A stretch of DNA of 64,000 nucleotides, taken from Phytoseiulus persimilis. Lineage: Eukaryota; Arthropoda; Arachnida; Mesostigmata; Phytoseiidae. The notes beneath the pieces are model-generated. The model was not told the origin of the DNA and did no database searches. It worked only from the letters and a program-made list of their open reading frames with translations. Positions 52,001 through 63,420 of this stretch are shown here, piece by piece. A program made the position numbers and the translations under genes. Positions within the stretch are counted from its first letter, which is position 1; every line of letters starts with the position of its first letter. The stretch spans positions 13,822,745-13,886,744 of the forward strand of contig CM075102.1 in NCBI GenBank assembly GCA_037576195.1, read 5' to 3'.

Positions 52001-55000
52001 CGATGGCCTCCCGGGGTCGACTCTCTCCACGTGCTGATCGACTTCATTGTGCCGCCGACAATCGGAGCCGCTGTCACGATTGGCGTCATCGAGCATGAAG
52101 ACTTGTCGAGGATGTAGGAGAAATAGAAAAGACTCTTCAACGCCCGTCCGGCCGCCCGTTTGCTCGAACGTCCGACGGCTGGTTTCGCCGTTTACGCGAC
52201 TACTCGACCATAGTGGCAGGCGGGGACGAGCCGAGGCGACAGGGGGACGAATTGAGCACAAGGAAGTGGTCACTTCGATGAATTTCAGATCAGATGATCA
52301 GCAACCGATCCCGCCGGGCCAGAGCGGGCCAGCGCTATCAGGTACACCTGCAGCGGGAAGCGACACCTGCAGAAGAACCTCTTCGGTCCGGTGCCGAGAT
52401 CGGCTCGCGCCGATCGATGGCTGGATCGACGACGGTCTCTGTCCGGCGATGCGGAAAAGGTCGCTGCCAACTAATCGATGTAACAGCGACGAAAGACAAT
52501 CGACACACCAGCAAATCACCACCAAAATGAAAAAGCCGATTCAGAAGAATCAGCGCGGCAATAATGAATCCAGCGAAAGATCTTTTTGGCGCTGGCCAGA
52601 GCTAACTTGTTGCCGAAGTTGCGGCCGTTTGGCCAGCACCCAACAGTCTGTCTGAGGCATCCGTTCGACTATTTGTTCCTCCGGCTTCCCGGCGTTATTC
52701 CACCGGACAGAGAGAGTTTCGCTCTCGCTCGGAACTTGAAGGTAACGACTGAAGTTGCTGGCTCATCTGATGCAACCCGTCCGTCCGTCCGTCTTGGCGT
52801 CTTCGGACCACTCTTTCGGACACACGTGGACTCTCAGGCGCAGAAGGGGATGGACACAATACTTGAAGTTGACGAGGCTGTGTCCGTACAACGATGTTCG
52901 CACGCACTGTGAATCGTCCGACGATAAGCAGAGAAGACGACCAACAGAAGACGCCTGAGAAGTTTGATTTGGGAAGCGATCTGACCAAGGCCTCAGCAGC
53001 GGTTTAACAGCGATTCCGATCACCTGGTCCCACGCAAACGCCGCATCCAACACAACAGAGACGACGGCGGCGGCGGGAGTGTCCCGATCTATTACCTTCG
53101 TCATCAGGAGACTCGAATCTCAAGCGCGCCGCGCAAGCGACCAGTCGACCGTTTGGAGGAAACCGAAACGGTGCCAGATCCAGTTTCTCTCGGCACCGTA
53201 GCCGCCGGCTGGAGTTCGGCATCAGTTCTCGAAGCAGGGGCCCCGGGAGGCGAGAGATATCCAGTTTTTCGGAACCCTCGTCGAATTCATCGACGACACC
53301 GCGGATCGACCAGAAACGCAACAAAAACGTCGTTTGATGATCCGTGGCTCCTCGTACACCGTAGGAACCGGGACCACACCCCGGATTAGAAGCAGCGCTC
53401 TGGTTGAGCTGGATGATTCTGGCGGCGGCGGCGGCGGCGGCGGTGATGACGGCAACGTTAGGGGGGCCGTCGAGGTATTGGCCGTGAGCTGTGCACTACT
53501 GACGACGTATTGTCATCGGACTTCCGCGCTATTTGATATCGTTGTCGCTGCTGACGCGGCCTCCAGAAGAATGCTTGCTCCGTCGTTCGCTTGAACGCTT
53601 AGTCTTGGCTTTCCCTCGGGACACCTCTCGATTTTTTACGCATGCAGAAACTTTCTTCTGTCGGAAGATCCACGTCTTCCCCAGCTCCGGAGGAAGCTTC
53701 GCTCCGATCTTCGTTCGAAGTGTTCCTCGCTGTCCCGCGAATCCTCAGGATCTCCGCGCCGCGCCAGAGTCAGCGGGACTCGAAGACCGTGCGATCTCCG
53801 AGTGATTCTGCCGTCGTAGCGTTCGGATCTCAACTGCCAGTGGAAGACATGAAGTCCTGGGGGCGCGCACTTCGGCAATAGATGAACTTGCCGAGGTGAG
53901 AGCTCAGTCGCGAATCGAAGGTGAGGAGTGACAGAAGAAGGCATCCAACATCGAGCAGCGAAATCTTCGCTTGACACCTCGCCCTGAACGCTTCACTAGA
54001 TCGACGTCGGGCAGCAGAGCATCGAAGTCAGCTCCACTACGCATTCGTCAACGTCTGATGCTGCGTGCCTGCTCATTTTTTCTCTTCGACACCGTTTTGA
54101 GCCGCCGCTTTTCATTTTCATCGACGAGCTTCCCTGTCGTCGTCGTCGTCTGTATTCCGATCGGAACTGATTCCTTCGAAAGTTTTGAGCGGCCGCCCGT
54201 TTCCCGACTCAACCAGAAAGCTAGCAGTCAGCCGAGCGAGGGGAAGAGCGAAGTTTCAAATTCAGTCCAAGGTCGGAATTCAGCCGGGCGCCGGAAACAG
54301 CGGCTCTTCTTGCTCGCGCGCGCGTACCCGCTGAATTTCGAAAAACCGACGATGGTAATTGTCCGAAACTACGGCTTCGTCTAAGGCCACCACCGGTCGA
54401 AACAACTTCAACTCGCCCAGAAGAACTTATGCGGCTGGCAGTGCTGAAGCCGGTGATGCTGGTTCTGGTGTCGGCCGCAGCGGCAATGGTCAAGTTCAAG
54501 TTGAAACACAGAATCAACCGAAGAGAGCCCGAATTCAACGACAGACTGGTGGACACAGAACCGGCTCTGGATTCTCTTAGTCCGGCCTGGAAGAGCTCGG
54601 TCGGAGCTCGTCCGCCGTCGTCGTTGTTGTCATAGTTGTTGTTGCATCGGGACGTTGTTGTTCGCGGCGGTGCTTCGTGCCGCGGATGATTAGAGGGAAA
54701 AGTCCGCGAGCGCCAGATGGGATTCCGCCTGTCTTTGCCACGGGAAGAAGTCGCCCAATTGCTCGACTGTCGCTGATTATTTAGACCAATTGCGTTTTGA
54801 ATACCTCAACGTCGACGACGAGGGAGACAAGAAGAGGGACGCCACCACAAAGAGACAAGAGCATTAACAAACGCAACAGCTCTGAATTAGCATCAAATTT
54901 GAGCTGGAATCGGCTGGAGCGATCACGGATGCGGAGTAGAAAGCCCCGACTTCGTGGTTGAGGAGCTCGAATCAAAGAAATCTTGAGAAGAAATCCATAA

Positions 55001-58000
55001 CCCGAGTAGGCCTCGACGGGGCCCGCCGGATTCGCTTTCCACCTTGTTTTCTGTCCAGGCCGTTGCGCCGATCGAAAGTTTTCAGTCCAATTTGCTAGTT
55101 AGTTTCTCGCTTCGATCGAAAGTTTCAATCCAATTCGCTGGTTAGTTTCTCGCTTTCGTACTTTGTTGCGATTTCTGGGATTGCATTCCGTCCCGCACGC
55201 ACCTCTATCTGCCGATTACGCAGACGATCTCGTTGGGACACCATCTGGATTCACGAAGCGCGAGTCGAGCATCCGCGAAGCCATCGCTGGCGCAGATGAG
55301 AATCAAAAAGGCTTTCAGGGAATCGATTTCGATCATCAATCCGGCGATGCTGATAACGGGCGACTCGGTTGGGAGGATGAGCTCATTGCACAACTCATAG
55401 TGCTCTTCAACAACACCCCTCCCCCCAAGACCCTCCCCTCCCCTGGAACCAAGACCTGGGCCCCGTTGGCTCCCACGCCTGCTTTCAACACGATCGCTTG
55501 TCGATTCCACAGAGAGATCGTCTGTCGCGCTGTCTTGTGAACGGAAAATAGGTCTTGGTGCGGTCGGTCCAGAGCCGCAACGGTTTTCATTTATGAATTC
55601 TTAAGCTCAAAATGGCGACCGAGTTCCGACGGCGGCGGCGGCGAAGATAATTCGAGCCGTATGAGATCAAAATCTCACGAGATCGCTCATCTCTCTCTGA
55701 CAAATTGCAACTCCTCTCAGTAGGAGGACCGCCATCGATCGGAGAGCCCGCTCTCTGAGCGTCACATCACCAGCATTCCCCGCTACTCGAATGAGTTCCT
55801 CACAGATCCGACCGTGAATCCCCGTCCTGCCGTCATCTGGACGCATTCGGAGGGAACTGACTTGCGATGAGATCCCTCCGGAACACCCCGTGCGCTAGAA
55901 GCCGATGTGGTCCGAGTCCCCTCGGGCCCTCCCTCGATGATCGTTGTCATGAAGTCGCGGATCGACCCCGCCGATCCAGAACGGAGTGCGTGGCAGCCAG
56001 ATAGATACCTTCTGCCCGTCCGCCCGCAGCCGAAGAGAACTTCCAAGTTGACCTTGTGCTGAACCGACGGGAGAGGGTGATGGAGTGGAGAAAAGAACTT
56101 TCGAAAAGAACTAACGAGCGTGTTGATCTCCGGCGTCACAATGCGCCGGGAACCCAACCGAACAGCGCTGGAGCATCGGTTGATATCAGAAATGAAACCG
56201 TCTTCACATTTCAATAAAGCTACCAGAACTGTTCCAGAAACGTTTATGCGACTTTCTGCCGGGGAACTCTCTTGGAATTGTTCCGGAAGCGTCGTGAGCA
56301 CCAAGGGAACAAACGCTTTACGACTCTCGAAGAAATCGCAGTTTCTTCCCAAAGATCTGAACATCTGAGCCCTGGGCGTCCGAAAAACCCTGGACACTTG
56401 TTCTGGACTCCAGTATTCGCAGAATCTTCCGCAGTTGTGGGAGGTTAGGTGCGACCTCGTTCCCTGGACTGGCGTCGTCGTCCCCCCCCCCCCCCCCCCT
56501 CGCGCGAAAGATTGCAACATCCCGACTCGTTCGCAAAACGTTCCAGCTCATTGCGAAGTTGTGCCAAAGACTCGGCAGTCGGAGGGGTGGTGCGTATCGT
56601 CAAGCTGCTGATGATAGAGCACTGATTCGTTTTAGGCGGGCTGGAAGTAAGTTCTCACTTCCGAAGTGTCGACTTGTTTGGAGTTTGATGCGTCGTCCGG
56701 ACGCTTCACTTCATTCGCAGTTTCAGCTAGTTTGCAGCTACAAGGAAATAGTTTGGCGTGCTTCCAGATTTCCACTGCTGTCTCGCTTTGGCTTATTGTG
56801 ACGAAGACGGCGGCGGTGGCGTTTGCTCGAATCTAACTTCACTCAAGCACCTCCACCGCCCGCCACGGATTCAATTGTGCTTCGCCTTCTTCTGTAGTCA
56901 TCGCCTGTGGTTGGATAACACCTCTTTCCCTTGATTTCCTCTGCGCGCAGATTTCTGGGGGTTTATCAAGTCGGATTTCCGTCATCAACAAGCGCGATCG
57001 AGACCTCTTGGTCGATCGTTAGAACTTTTTTGCGTCGTTTGAGGCTCCCCTCGATGGGTAGCGCGAGAACACTCATCTGGCAAGCAAATCTGGAAAACGG
57101 TCTTCGATTCTTCCGTCACGTCCGTCTGTTCGGTGAACGATCCTCCCGACAGGAGAATCCCCGACAGGTGATCCAGGATGAAAAATAGTTCTTGGAAGAC
57201 AACGATGTTGCGATAATCGAGCGCAACCACAACTTGCACGCGTGAACTTGTTCTTCGGATCTGGCCGAGCAGATAAGCTTAATTACCGACGTCCGCACGG
57301 AGGGAAAGTAACGTCGAATAAGAAGACAAAAAACAACATCCCCTGGCGACGAACAGTTCATAAATCGTCACCTCTGTGGGTTTTCCGAGTTGCAACGGCT
57401 TGCGTTCTCAAGTCGGCCCGATTAGAGAAAGGAGCAGCTCCAGACTAAACGTTTCGGTGAATTCCACAATAGACGAAACGCTATCAAATGTCAGTTTCGC
57501 TTTGACAAGGAGACGTCGTAAGAGGAACGAACGTCGAAACGAGTGCATTGTGCGCTCTGACAGCCATTCATGAACTCGAAGGCCTAATCCTGAAACGACT
57601 CGATTATCTCGATTGAACGAGCCAACTAGCTGTTGGACTTTGAGAGTCCATAAGAGTGTTTGCGTCAGTGATTCTTCTCGTCTTCTTCATCGCCGCGACT
57701 TAAGGTCGGTTCGTCGGTCGCTCGGTCGGACTGACAAAGCCACGACGATTGGAGAGCGGTCCAGGTAACGAGGGCCGAGGGCGGCGGGAACGCGAGAGAT
57801 CGTCTACCGGCGAAAGACGATCGCGGTTGTCGTCCTGCTACAATGGTCAACACGATCGCCCGATAAGCGTGTCATCATCCCATCAGACGAGTGCGGCCAA
57901 CGCCATAAATGGATTACCTGGATTAACTCTCAGTCATAAACCGAGTGAAGTGATGTCGACTGACTCTAAGACGACGACGACGACGACGACTAGCTCCAAG

Positions 58001-61000
58001 AAAGATCTCCGCGGCTCGAGGAAACCTGCGGCAGTTTTTCGTTGTCGAACGGTGTTTGCTGTCTTTCGATCCGCTTCAACGGGGTTAGGTGTGGTTTCGC
58101 CCGCTGCTTTCGGAAAATCTTCGCGCCTTCGAGCACCGGCGAACACTGAGTTCCGGTGAAGGCACTCATGAGTCCGTGGGCAAATCAGCGCAGCCCCTCC
58201 CGGTCATCTCGTTGGCGGAGAGCGAGAGAGCTCTACGATCACGGTTCGAGCTCACCGTGATCTCCCGGGATAGGCGGAACTCGAGCTCTTTCCTCCTAAC
58301 TATCGCGCTGGCCCAGAGTCCCAGACTGAATGGATACAATGCTGCGCGCAGGGAGAGCCAATCCACAATACAAAAGTCAGTCCGAAAGTCAGCAACTCTC
58401 GCTCTCGGACACACAACCCACGATCGGGGTTTCGGGGTGATTCTAATCGCGACAACGACGACGACGACGACCACTCGGACTAGTCGACCAAGAAAGCCAA
58501 GTAGAAAGACGAGCGGGGTATCGAAACTCTTTCGAAAAAGGGAACAGTACCAAGGCGAACAGCTTAGTACAGAGCTCGCTTGGACCGCCAGCCTGGCTGT
58601 TCGCTAAATGAAGACCGGCTCGGTTACAAACAACCACGAAAGCTAATCCGATGAAGTTTTTTTTCGTTCTAAAATCCCGCTAAGTGGCCCCCACTTCAAA
58701 CGAATAAACTACCGGATCCATCGGAAATGTACGCGCGCTCACTGTCGGGAGGGGGGCGAGAAGTACTACACGTTGGGTAACAGGTGCAACTGGCAACGGC
58801 AGATCTCATCCGCGCGAGTTAGAAACCGGAAGAGATACACATTTTGTTGTTGTTGTTGTCGTGAAGCCTCCACAAGTACAGAACAACGAGTCTCCCAATG
58901 ATTCGTTCGATCTTCCATCTCAAGGATTGTGGATCACGTCGTATCGATCACGTTCAAACACTTGATTATTAGTGATCGATACGTTAAAAGTGGAAGCTGA
59001 TCCCATAGGGCCGGAAATTTTCTGTTGAACCGCCGTGGATGGCTCGCTTTGTGATGAATGCCGAACAGCTTGAGAGCAAACAATTTTTCCCTCCCAGTGG
59101 AAGCTCAACGTCCCGAAACTTCAACCCACCCGATTGGAACGTGGCGGTTGCAAACATGTTCGTTGTAACTGGACCGCGACTCGAAGTGAGAAGAAATAAT
59201 CACATTAAATGGCGAAGGAACGAAGTTCAAACCGCCAAAGAGACTTTTGATCTTTGATGAAGGATCCGCCAACGGATAATACTTTTTTTCCGAAATGCTC
59301 CCCAGTGCTCCTGAACCATGATCGATGGTTTTCAGGGGCTCCAAAATTGCTGAGGCGAGGAACAAAAATCCCTTATTCTGAGGAAATCACATGCAGATAA
59401 TGAAACCGGTCCACTTGTGATGAAAAAAAATTCGCGAGCCTCCGACTCACGGAAAAAAAGGAACTCAAAATCACCGCGACTCATTGTGCCTGGTTCTCTG
59501 AGAAGGTCTTGGCAGGATCCCTTGGAAATTACCCGGCGTCGGACACCGGTCTCCGCCTCAAATGGAAGGTTCCTCTATCATCGCGACTCAGTCGGGAAGC
59601 TCGCGGGCGATGATCCCGGCCCGGGGGATATTTGACTCCTCTGTTTTGGATCGATACATGAATGAATTCAGACATGAGGGTCTCTCACGATCGAGGCCCG
59701 CCGGCCTCTCGCTCCGTTCTCGCAGACCAACACCCGCGCACGACTAAGCACCTCTAAAGTCGATTCTCTCCCCGTTATCAATTACAGCAATCAGATCAGA
59801 ATGCTCACCGTGGAAAGCGGATGGAGGGATTGAAAATTCAGGACCAACACCAAAATGAGTTACGCGAAGTCGGTGGATTAGGCCGGGCTCCACGCAACAA
59901 GCTGCGGGCTGTGGAGGCAACGGCTGCACAAACGGTTTGGACCGTTGATCGGATCATCTTTCGTCTGTTTGTGAGTGTACGCGGCTTTCTTCGTTCTTAT
60001 TTTTCCCCTTGTCTCAAACCTCGCGCATTCGGCGGTCACTGGTTCGCTCTGGATCGGAGAAAGCGCAATGCGGATAATCGACTGAGTGAATCTTTTTGCT
60101 CAAATGAAATCCGCCAACAGAACTGGATTGGCCCGAGACGTGAGATAAGCCCGCCTTAAAAGTTAACCGTCTGTCAGTCATTCCGTCGGCCGGTCGGACG
60201 AACGCGACTAGTTTCCTCGTTGCGGCCTTCGAGTCCGCTTGCGACCGTTCACAGATTGAGTCAATTGAGCAAACAGTGGATTAGAGTCCGCGAGGAAATG
60301 CATTCGGCCGCTTCGACAGATTCCCTCTCTCTCTCTCTCTCTCTCACTCTAGTCGATGGTCTTGGGATACTGGCGGCGATGGTGGTGGCAGCAGCGGCAG
60401 CAGTGAAGGGCCTCTAGCCATATGGTTCTTCGTCGGGGGTTTCAACCCCACATCGGCCTCGAATCGACTCAACCACGACCAGATCATCCAGTGCCAGAGC
60501 GCTTGAACAGCTTTCGAGTCTAAAGCATTTGATGTTTTAGCCAGAGCGGTCCTCCCTCTCCCGCCAGCTCCATTTCTCTGGTTGGCTTTATGCTATTCCT
60601 CGAGCTCCCGCATTCAAAGTCGAATAACTTAACCGCTCTCGTACGCATGACAACGAGAGCGGTTAGCGCTGGATGAACGACCTTCTTCTCTGTGAGTGAG
60701 CGATGCAGATTATTCGATCCAACAAAGGCTTCGAGCCGGGGGAGTTCTCCCCCGGCTCGCAACACTCCGGATACATATCGGATCAGGGAGATTAAGGAGA
60801 TCAACGCAACAGGTTCAAGTACTCGCGCAGTACCCACGCCGAGGTGACACGATACCCGCCCTCATCGGAACGAAACCGCTCTGTCACGCGGATTGTGACA
60901 CGACGAATGCTGGACCCTCGTCCGGGGCCGTCGACGGCAGACAAATGGACAGCTTCACCGGAAAAGGAATACTACGGGACGGAAAGGCGTTCGTTAAGCC

Positions 61001-63396
61001 GAAGCGAAGAACAATGCGCCTCCGAACGCCTGGGCTCGAGTGTATTTCTGTCGAAAGCCCGAGTGTCGAATACGAGGATTTCACGACTTTGATTCAGAGA
61101 AGCTTGCGGTGCTCTCGTTCAGCGAACTCATGGCGCGATCTCAGAACGAGCAAACAGTCAGTCAAACGCTCGCCGGACAGTTCTCTCGTTTGCCCCTCGG
61201 TGGATTCTTCAAAGTCGTCTGACTTCTGCTGTTTCCGCTAGCGAGCAGCTTGTGGTCGTCGCCGCCGCCATTCCGGCTAATATGCGCTGTTCGCGCCCTC
61301 CAGATTTCCCCTCAATTTCAATCGTTCCATCGATCAATCCGTTGTTGAGATGCACACCGATCGTTTCTTGGCGTGTCTGCGGATGCCGACCAGGCGCTGG
61401 TTTCGTCGATGCGAGCTTTCCGTCTTGGAAGAAGAATTGGAAGAAGCGGTGACAAGTCAGCAGCAAGAAGCTCCAAGGCGAAACGGCTTTTCTGTCATGC
61501 CTCGAGTCGTATCAAAGACTGAGTTTTTGGACACAACTTCAACTCATCAGTCCGTCATGACCAGTCGCTCGTCGTCGATAAGCGTCGGCCGAAAGGGTTC
61601 GACAAGCAGCTAACTTTGAAGAGTCACCATCGTCTTCCTCTGAATGTCGACGTCTCGTCGGCTAGTCAGTCGGCCACCTAAGCAACAGCGGAAGGGATCC
61701 CACGAGAGTGTAAATACAAGGTGTGGTGCGACGTTTGCCCGTAGTTCGATGCGTCGATGGAATGATCATCTCGACCGTCGACACTGTCGCAGAACTGAAA
61801 AATGATTGTGACCGAACAGCGACGATTCAAAGATTCCCCCGGAACCCTCTGCGTTCCTCCGTGGGGAATTCCGTCGAAGATTCAAGCCCCGTGTCCGGCG
61901 TGTCCATAAACAAGCAGATCATCGATGTCACCATCGAGCCCTCCAGACAAAACTGGAGAGACGAGACCGTATTCGCAGCATCCCATGTCCGCGGTGGGTT
62001 ACCGGTGGGTCCCGGCCCGCTGCGTCAGCGGCAACTCGGAGCTTCCGTATTCAAGGTGGCGAGAACCAGTTGAGAGTGATACGACGACGACGACGACGTC
62101 CGAGGAGAAATCGGAACAACACAATGGTCGACTTAATGGTTTACAGGATGATTGACACGACCAGCCAGTCGGCCAACCAGCTATTTAGCAAACGAGCTAT
62201 CGAACTAGAGTAGTGGTATCAGCTCGGAGATAATCTTCTCCTCCTTCGAGGAGGTCTATTATTCATTTCATACTGAAGAGCTATTGTCTCATGCTTTGCG
62301 CTTTCAAGTGGTTCATCCGCACAGACTCACGCCACGGACAGGCGGACTATCTCGGCAGGTCCGCTGGCGGGCGAGTGAAAGATAGAGAGGAAGCCACGAG
62401 AAAAAAAAAAGCGAGTTCTAAGGTGCGCCTTGCTAAGATTGCTTGGCTAACAGCATCATCATCATCATCATGGTCATGATCATAATCACAGCGACCAACA
62501 CCAGCAACTCCATGACGGACCGAAATCCTTCTCAAAACAACGGGACGATATCTATCTACGTTGATGCTGATGATGATCGAGTCTTCCACACTGTTCGCAG
62601 GCCACATGCGACACGTCGGAGGTGGGACCGGCCAAAAGTGCACGCGAGAGTCTCCCGCCGGCCGGTTCGGGAGGCTTTTGCGCCGACTTGCGCTTCGCGC
62701 CGAACGAATCACGTTTGGAGGTTCCCGCGGTTGTTCCCAAAGGACGGCGATAGAGATTAGGCGGAATCGGGATCCGTTCGTTTGTCGACAGAGCGGCAGG
62801 TGAGCGAGTGAATGAGCGCCACATGATACGACAGGGCCTCGCATGTTCCTGCGTACGAGAAGTCCAACTCGGTGAGCCGCTGACCGGTTTTCCCTTTCTG
62901 TTTATTTTTTTAGCGTTCCGGGCAAGGCTTAAGTGTTATTGTGTCGGGTTTGATATCAACCGAGCTCCTTCCAAGCAGCGGCGCCCATGCAAATATCCCG
63001 TTAGAAGCGGCAGAACCGCCGGCGGCGTCGACATCGCTGTTGTCGACCGCACCGAAAGCCACGGCGACCGACGAATAAGTGAGCTTACCAGGTAACCTTT
63101 CCGCGTTCAATCGATCGATCAACGGCCCTCGACGAAGATCCGATCACACAATGGCTCTTGAGAATCCAGTGTTCTAGGTAAAGAGGCAAACGAAGATAGT
63201 ACCAACCTGTTGCGGATTCGTGCTGCAGCGGAGCGGTGACAACGAGTCCACCAGAAGCGACAGTGCCGGCGCCCGCGCCCCTGACCGCGTTCGCTGAAGT
63301 CGAGACTGAAGTCGATGATGACGGAGGCGAAGATCCTCCGGCCGAGCTCGCGAATCCCGGAGGGCTCAACGACTCGGGACTCGCTGAGCGCTTCAT
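23895..63396 (-). CDS. dve: Defective proventriculus homologue: ULD plus two K50 homeodomains
   Basis: Nuclear transcription factor of the Dve/SATB family, which in Drosophila patterns midgut, wing, leg and eye. Exons: 63207-63396, 34922-35116, 28601-28730, 25622-~25959, 25121-25473 and 23895-25004. Junction phases agree at exons 1-2 (phase 1), 2-3 (phase 1), 4-5 (phase 1) and 5-6 (phase 0). In order the protein has a Ser/Ala/Pro-rich N-terminus, the ULD domain (PVHCVVELSG, YAILPSNTTLNNLVTIALEK, LQIKNWKPLGLEQI), a glutamine-rich stretch, homeodomain 1, an acidic linker and homeodomain 2. Spliced directly, it gives 771 residues; fly Dve is about 1000. An exon between 28601 and 25959 may be missing from this model. 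Confidence 0.9.
25121..25473 (-). CDS. dve: dve exon 5, linker before homeodomain 1
   Basis: Acceptor attttccag and donor GCCGAGG|gtaagc. Encodes SKTTITDNGVPDSMYQQILQ, SPERRDEILRTFIENAPKL, KRPSENEVLDFSTTPKLSNN and ends KLHASKPR, which runs directly into homeodomain 1. Phase 1 in, phase 0 out. Confidence 0.85.
25622..25959 (-). CDS. dve: dve exon 4, glutamine-rich
   Basis: Encodes LSVLSTFKEEPLALPEE, SSKDLMLLNQLLSK, a CAG/CAA tract of about 20 codons (QQQQQQQLQQQLPLQQQQ) and ANQLLLNAAALQNHMQ. The donor is TTCA|gtaagt. The acceptor is uncertain: candidates at 25934 or 25943 give phase 0, while 25959 gives phase 2 and fits exon 3 directly. None has a strong pyrimidine tract, and the frame stays open upstream to about 26010. 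Confidence 0.75.
25960..28600. other. dve: dve intron 3
   Basis: Contains a 21-C run at 26099-26119, a GA microsatellite at 26924-26942 and a 13-C run at 27770-27782. A CUTL-like exon of the SATB/Dve family might be expected here, but I could not find a convincing one on the minus strand. A plus-strand frame at 27997-28308 ends at a donor-like site (see findings). Confidence 0.55.
26099..26119. repeat. Poly-C tract, 21 nt
   Basis: An uninterrupted run of C on the plus strand (G on the dve sense strand) within dve intron 3. Confidence 0.95.
28601..28730 (-). CDS. dve: dve exon 3, second half of ULD domain
   Basis: Acceptor ctccgttccag and donor CTAAG|gtaaat. Encodes GALQIKNWKPLGLEQITENP, then ATVGEILSDLGQLVTLRITLL, which aligns with the SATB segment around IQVGKWNPVPLSYV and VVTLKIQL. 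Phase 1 in, phase 2 out. Confidence 0.9.
28731..34921. other. dve: dve intron 2
   Basis: 6.2 kb separating the two ULD exons. Contains a G-run at 32921-32934 and C-runs near 31200. A 174-residue ATG frame on the minus strand at 28839-29363 starts with a hydrophobic stretch but has no recognised family. Other frames at 33735-34337 are low-complexity and lack start or splice support. Confidence 0.5.
34922..35116 (-). CDS. dve: dve exon 2, first half of ULD domain
   Basis: Acceptor tttcgttccag and donor CGAAAG|gtacga. Encodes GKPAVPVHCVVELSG, then ITDGYAILPSNTTLNNLVTI and ALEKLGIYGEATPAKG. This is the ULD oligomerisation domain shared with SATB1/2 and Dve. Phase 1 on both sides, joining GCAACAG of exon 1 to GGAAACCC here. 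Confidence 0.93.
41509..41523. repeat. Poly-C tract, 15 nt
   Basis: Uninterrupted C run in dve intron 1, about 135 nt before a longer one. Confidence 0.95.
41658..41682. repeat. Poly-C tract, 25 nt
   Basis: The longest homopolymer in the window. Confidence 0.95.
50147..50164. repeat. TC microsatellite
   Basis: Nine perfect TC units. Confidence 0.95.
55069..55155. repeat. Two tandem ~44-bp repeats
   Basis: 55069-55112 and 55113-55155 both begin CGATCGAAAGTTT and end GTTAGTTTCTCGCTT, with one base of length difference and four or five substitutions between them. Confidence 0.9.
56482..56499. repeat. Poly-C tract, 18 nt
   Basis: Uninterrupted C run in dve intron 1. Confidence 0.95.
57971..57990. 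repeat. ACG trinucleotide repeat
   Basis: Perfect ACG units. Similar ACG runs occur near 58460 and 62085. Confidence 0.95.
60325..60345. repeat. CT microsatellite
   Basis: More than ten perfect CT units. Confidence 0.95.
60630..60665. repeat. Perfect inverted repeat, 13-bp arms, 10-nt loop
   Basis: Left arm TAACCGCTCTCGT (60630-60642), loop ACGCATGACA, right arm ACGAGAGCGGTTA (60653-60665). The arms are exact reverse complements. Confidence 0.9.
60732..60759. repeat. Perfect inverted repeat, 13-bp arms, 2-nt centre
   Basis: Left arm CGAGCCGGGGGAG (60732-60744), centre TT, right arm CTCCCCCGGCTCG (60747-60759). It lies 66 nt after the first hairpin, and the two arms have unrelated sequences. 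Confidence 0.9.
63207..63396 (-). CDS. dve: dve exon 1, start codon and Ser/Ala-rich N-terminus
   Basis: Encodes MKRSASPESLSPPGFASSAG, a Ser/Thr/Ala tract, ARGAGAG-like glycine residues and APLQHESATG. The donor CAACAG|gttggt is phase 1 and fits exon 2. The exon itself begins at 63420 after a strong acceptor (tttctctcggtttgcag). The eight codons before this ATG are open, so an upstream exon is either 5' UTR or extra N-terminal coding sequence. The ATG has G at -3. Confidence 0.75.
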
Positions 63397-63420
63397 GTCC
63401 GGCCCTCCGTCGGGGCACGA
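63397..63420 (-). other. dve: dve exon 1, sequence before the chosen ATG
   Basis: Between the acceptor at 63421 and the ATG. It reads SCPDGGPD in frame, so it is either 5' UTR or coding joined to an exon further upstream. Confidence 0.6.

Larger units (their letters stand above)
35117..63206. other. dve: dve intron 1, 28 kb
   Basis: No independent gene recognised. Rich in simple sequence: C-runs at 41509-41523, 41658-41682 and 56482-56499, and G-runs at 39470-39481 and near 40208. TC/CT microsatellites lie at 50147-50164 and 60325-60345. ACG/GAC triplets lie at 57971-57990, ~58455-58472 and 62081-62098, and ATC triplets at ~46378-46395 and ~62455-62470. Many long overlapping frames exist on both strands, as expected in stop-poor DNA. 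Large first introns of developmental regulators usually carry enhancers. Confidence 0.7.
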
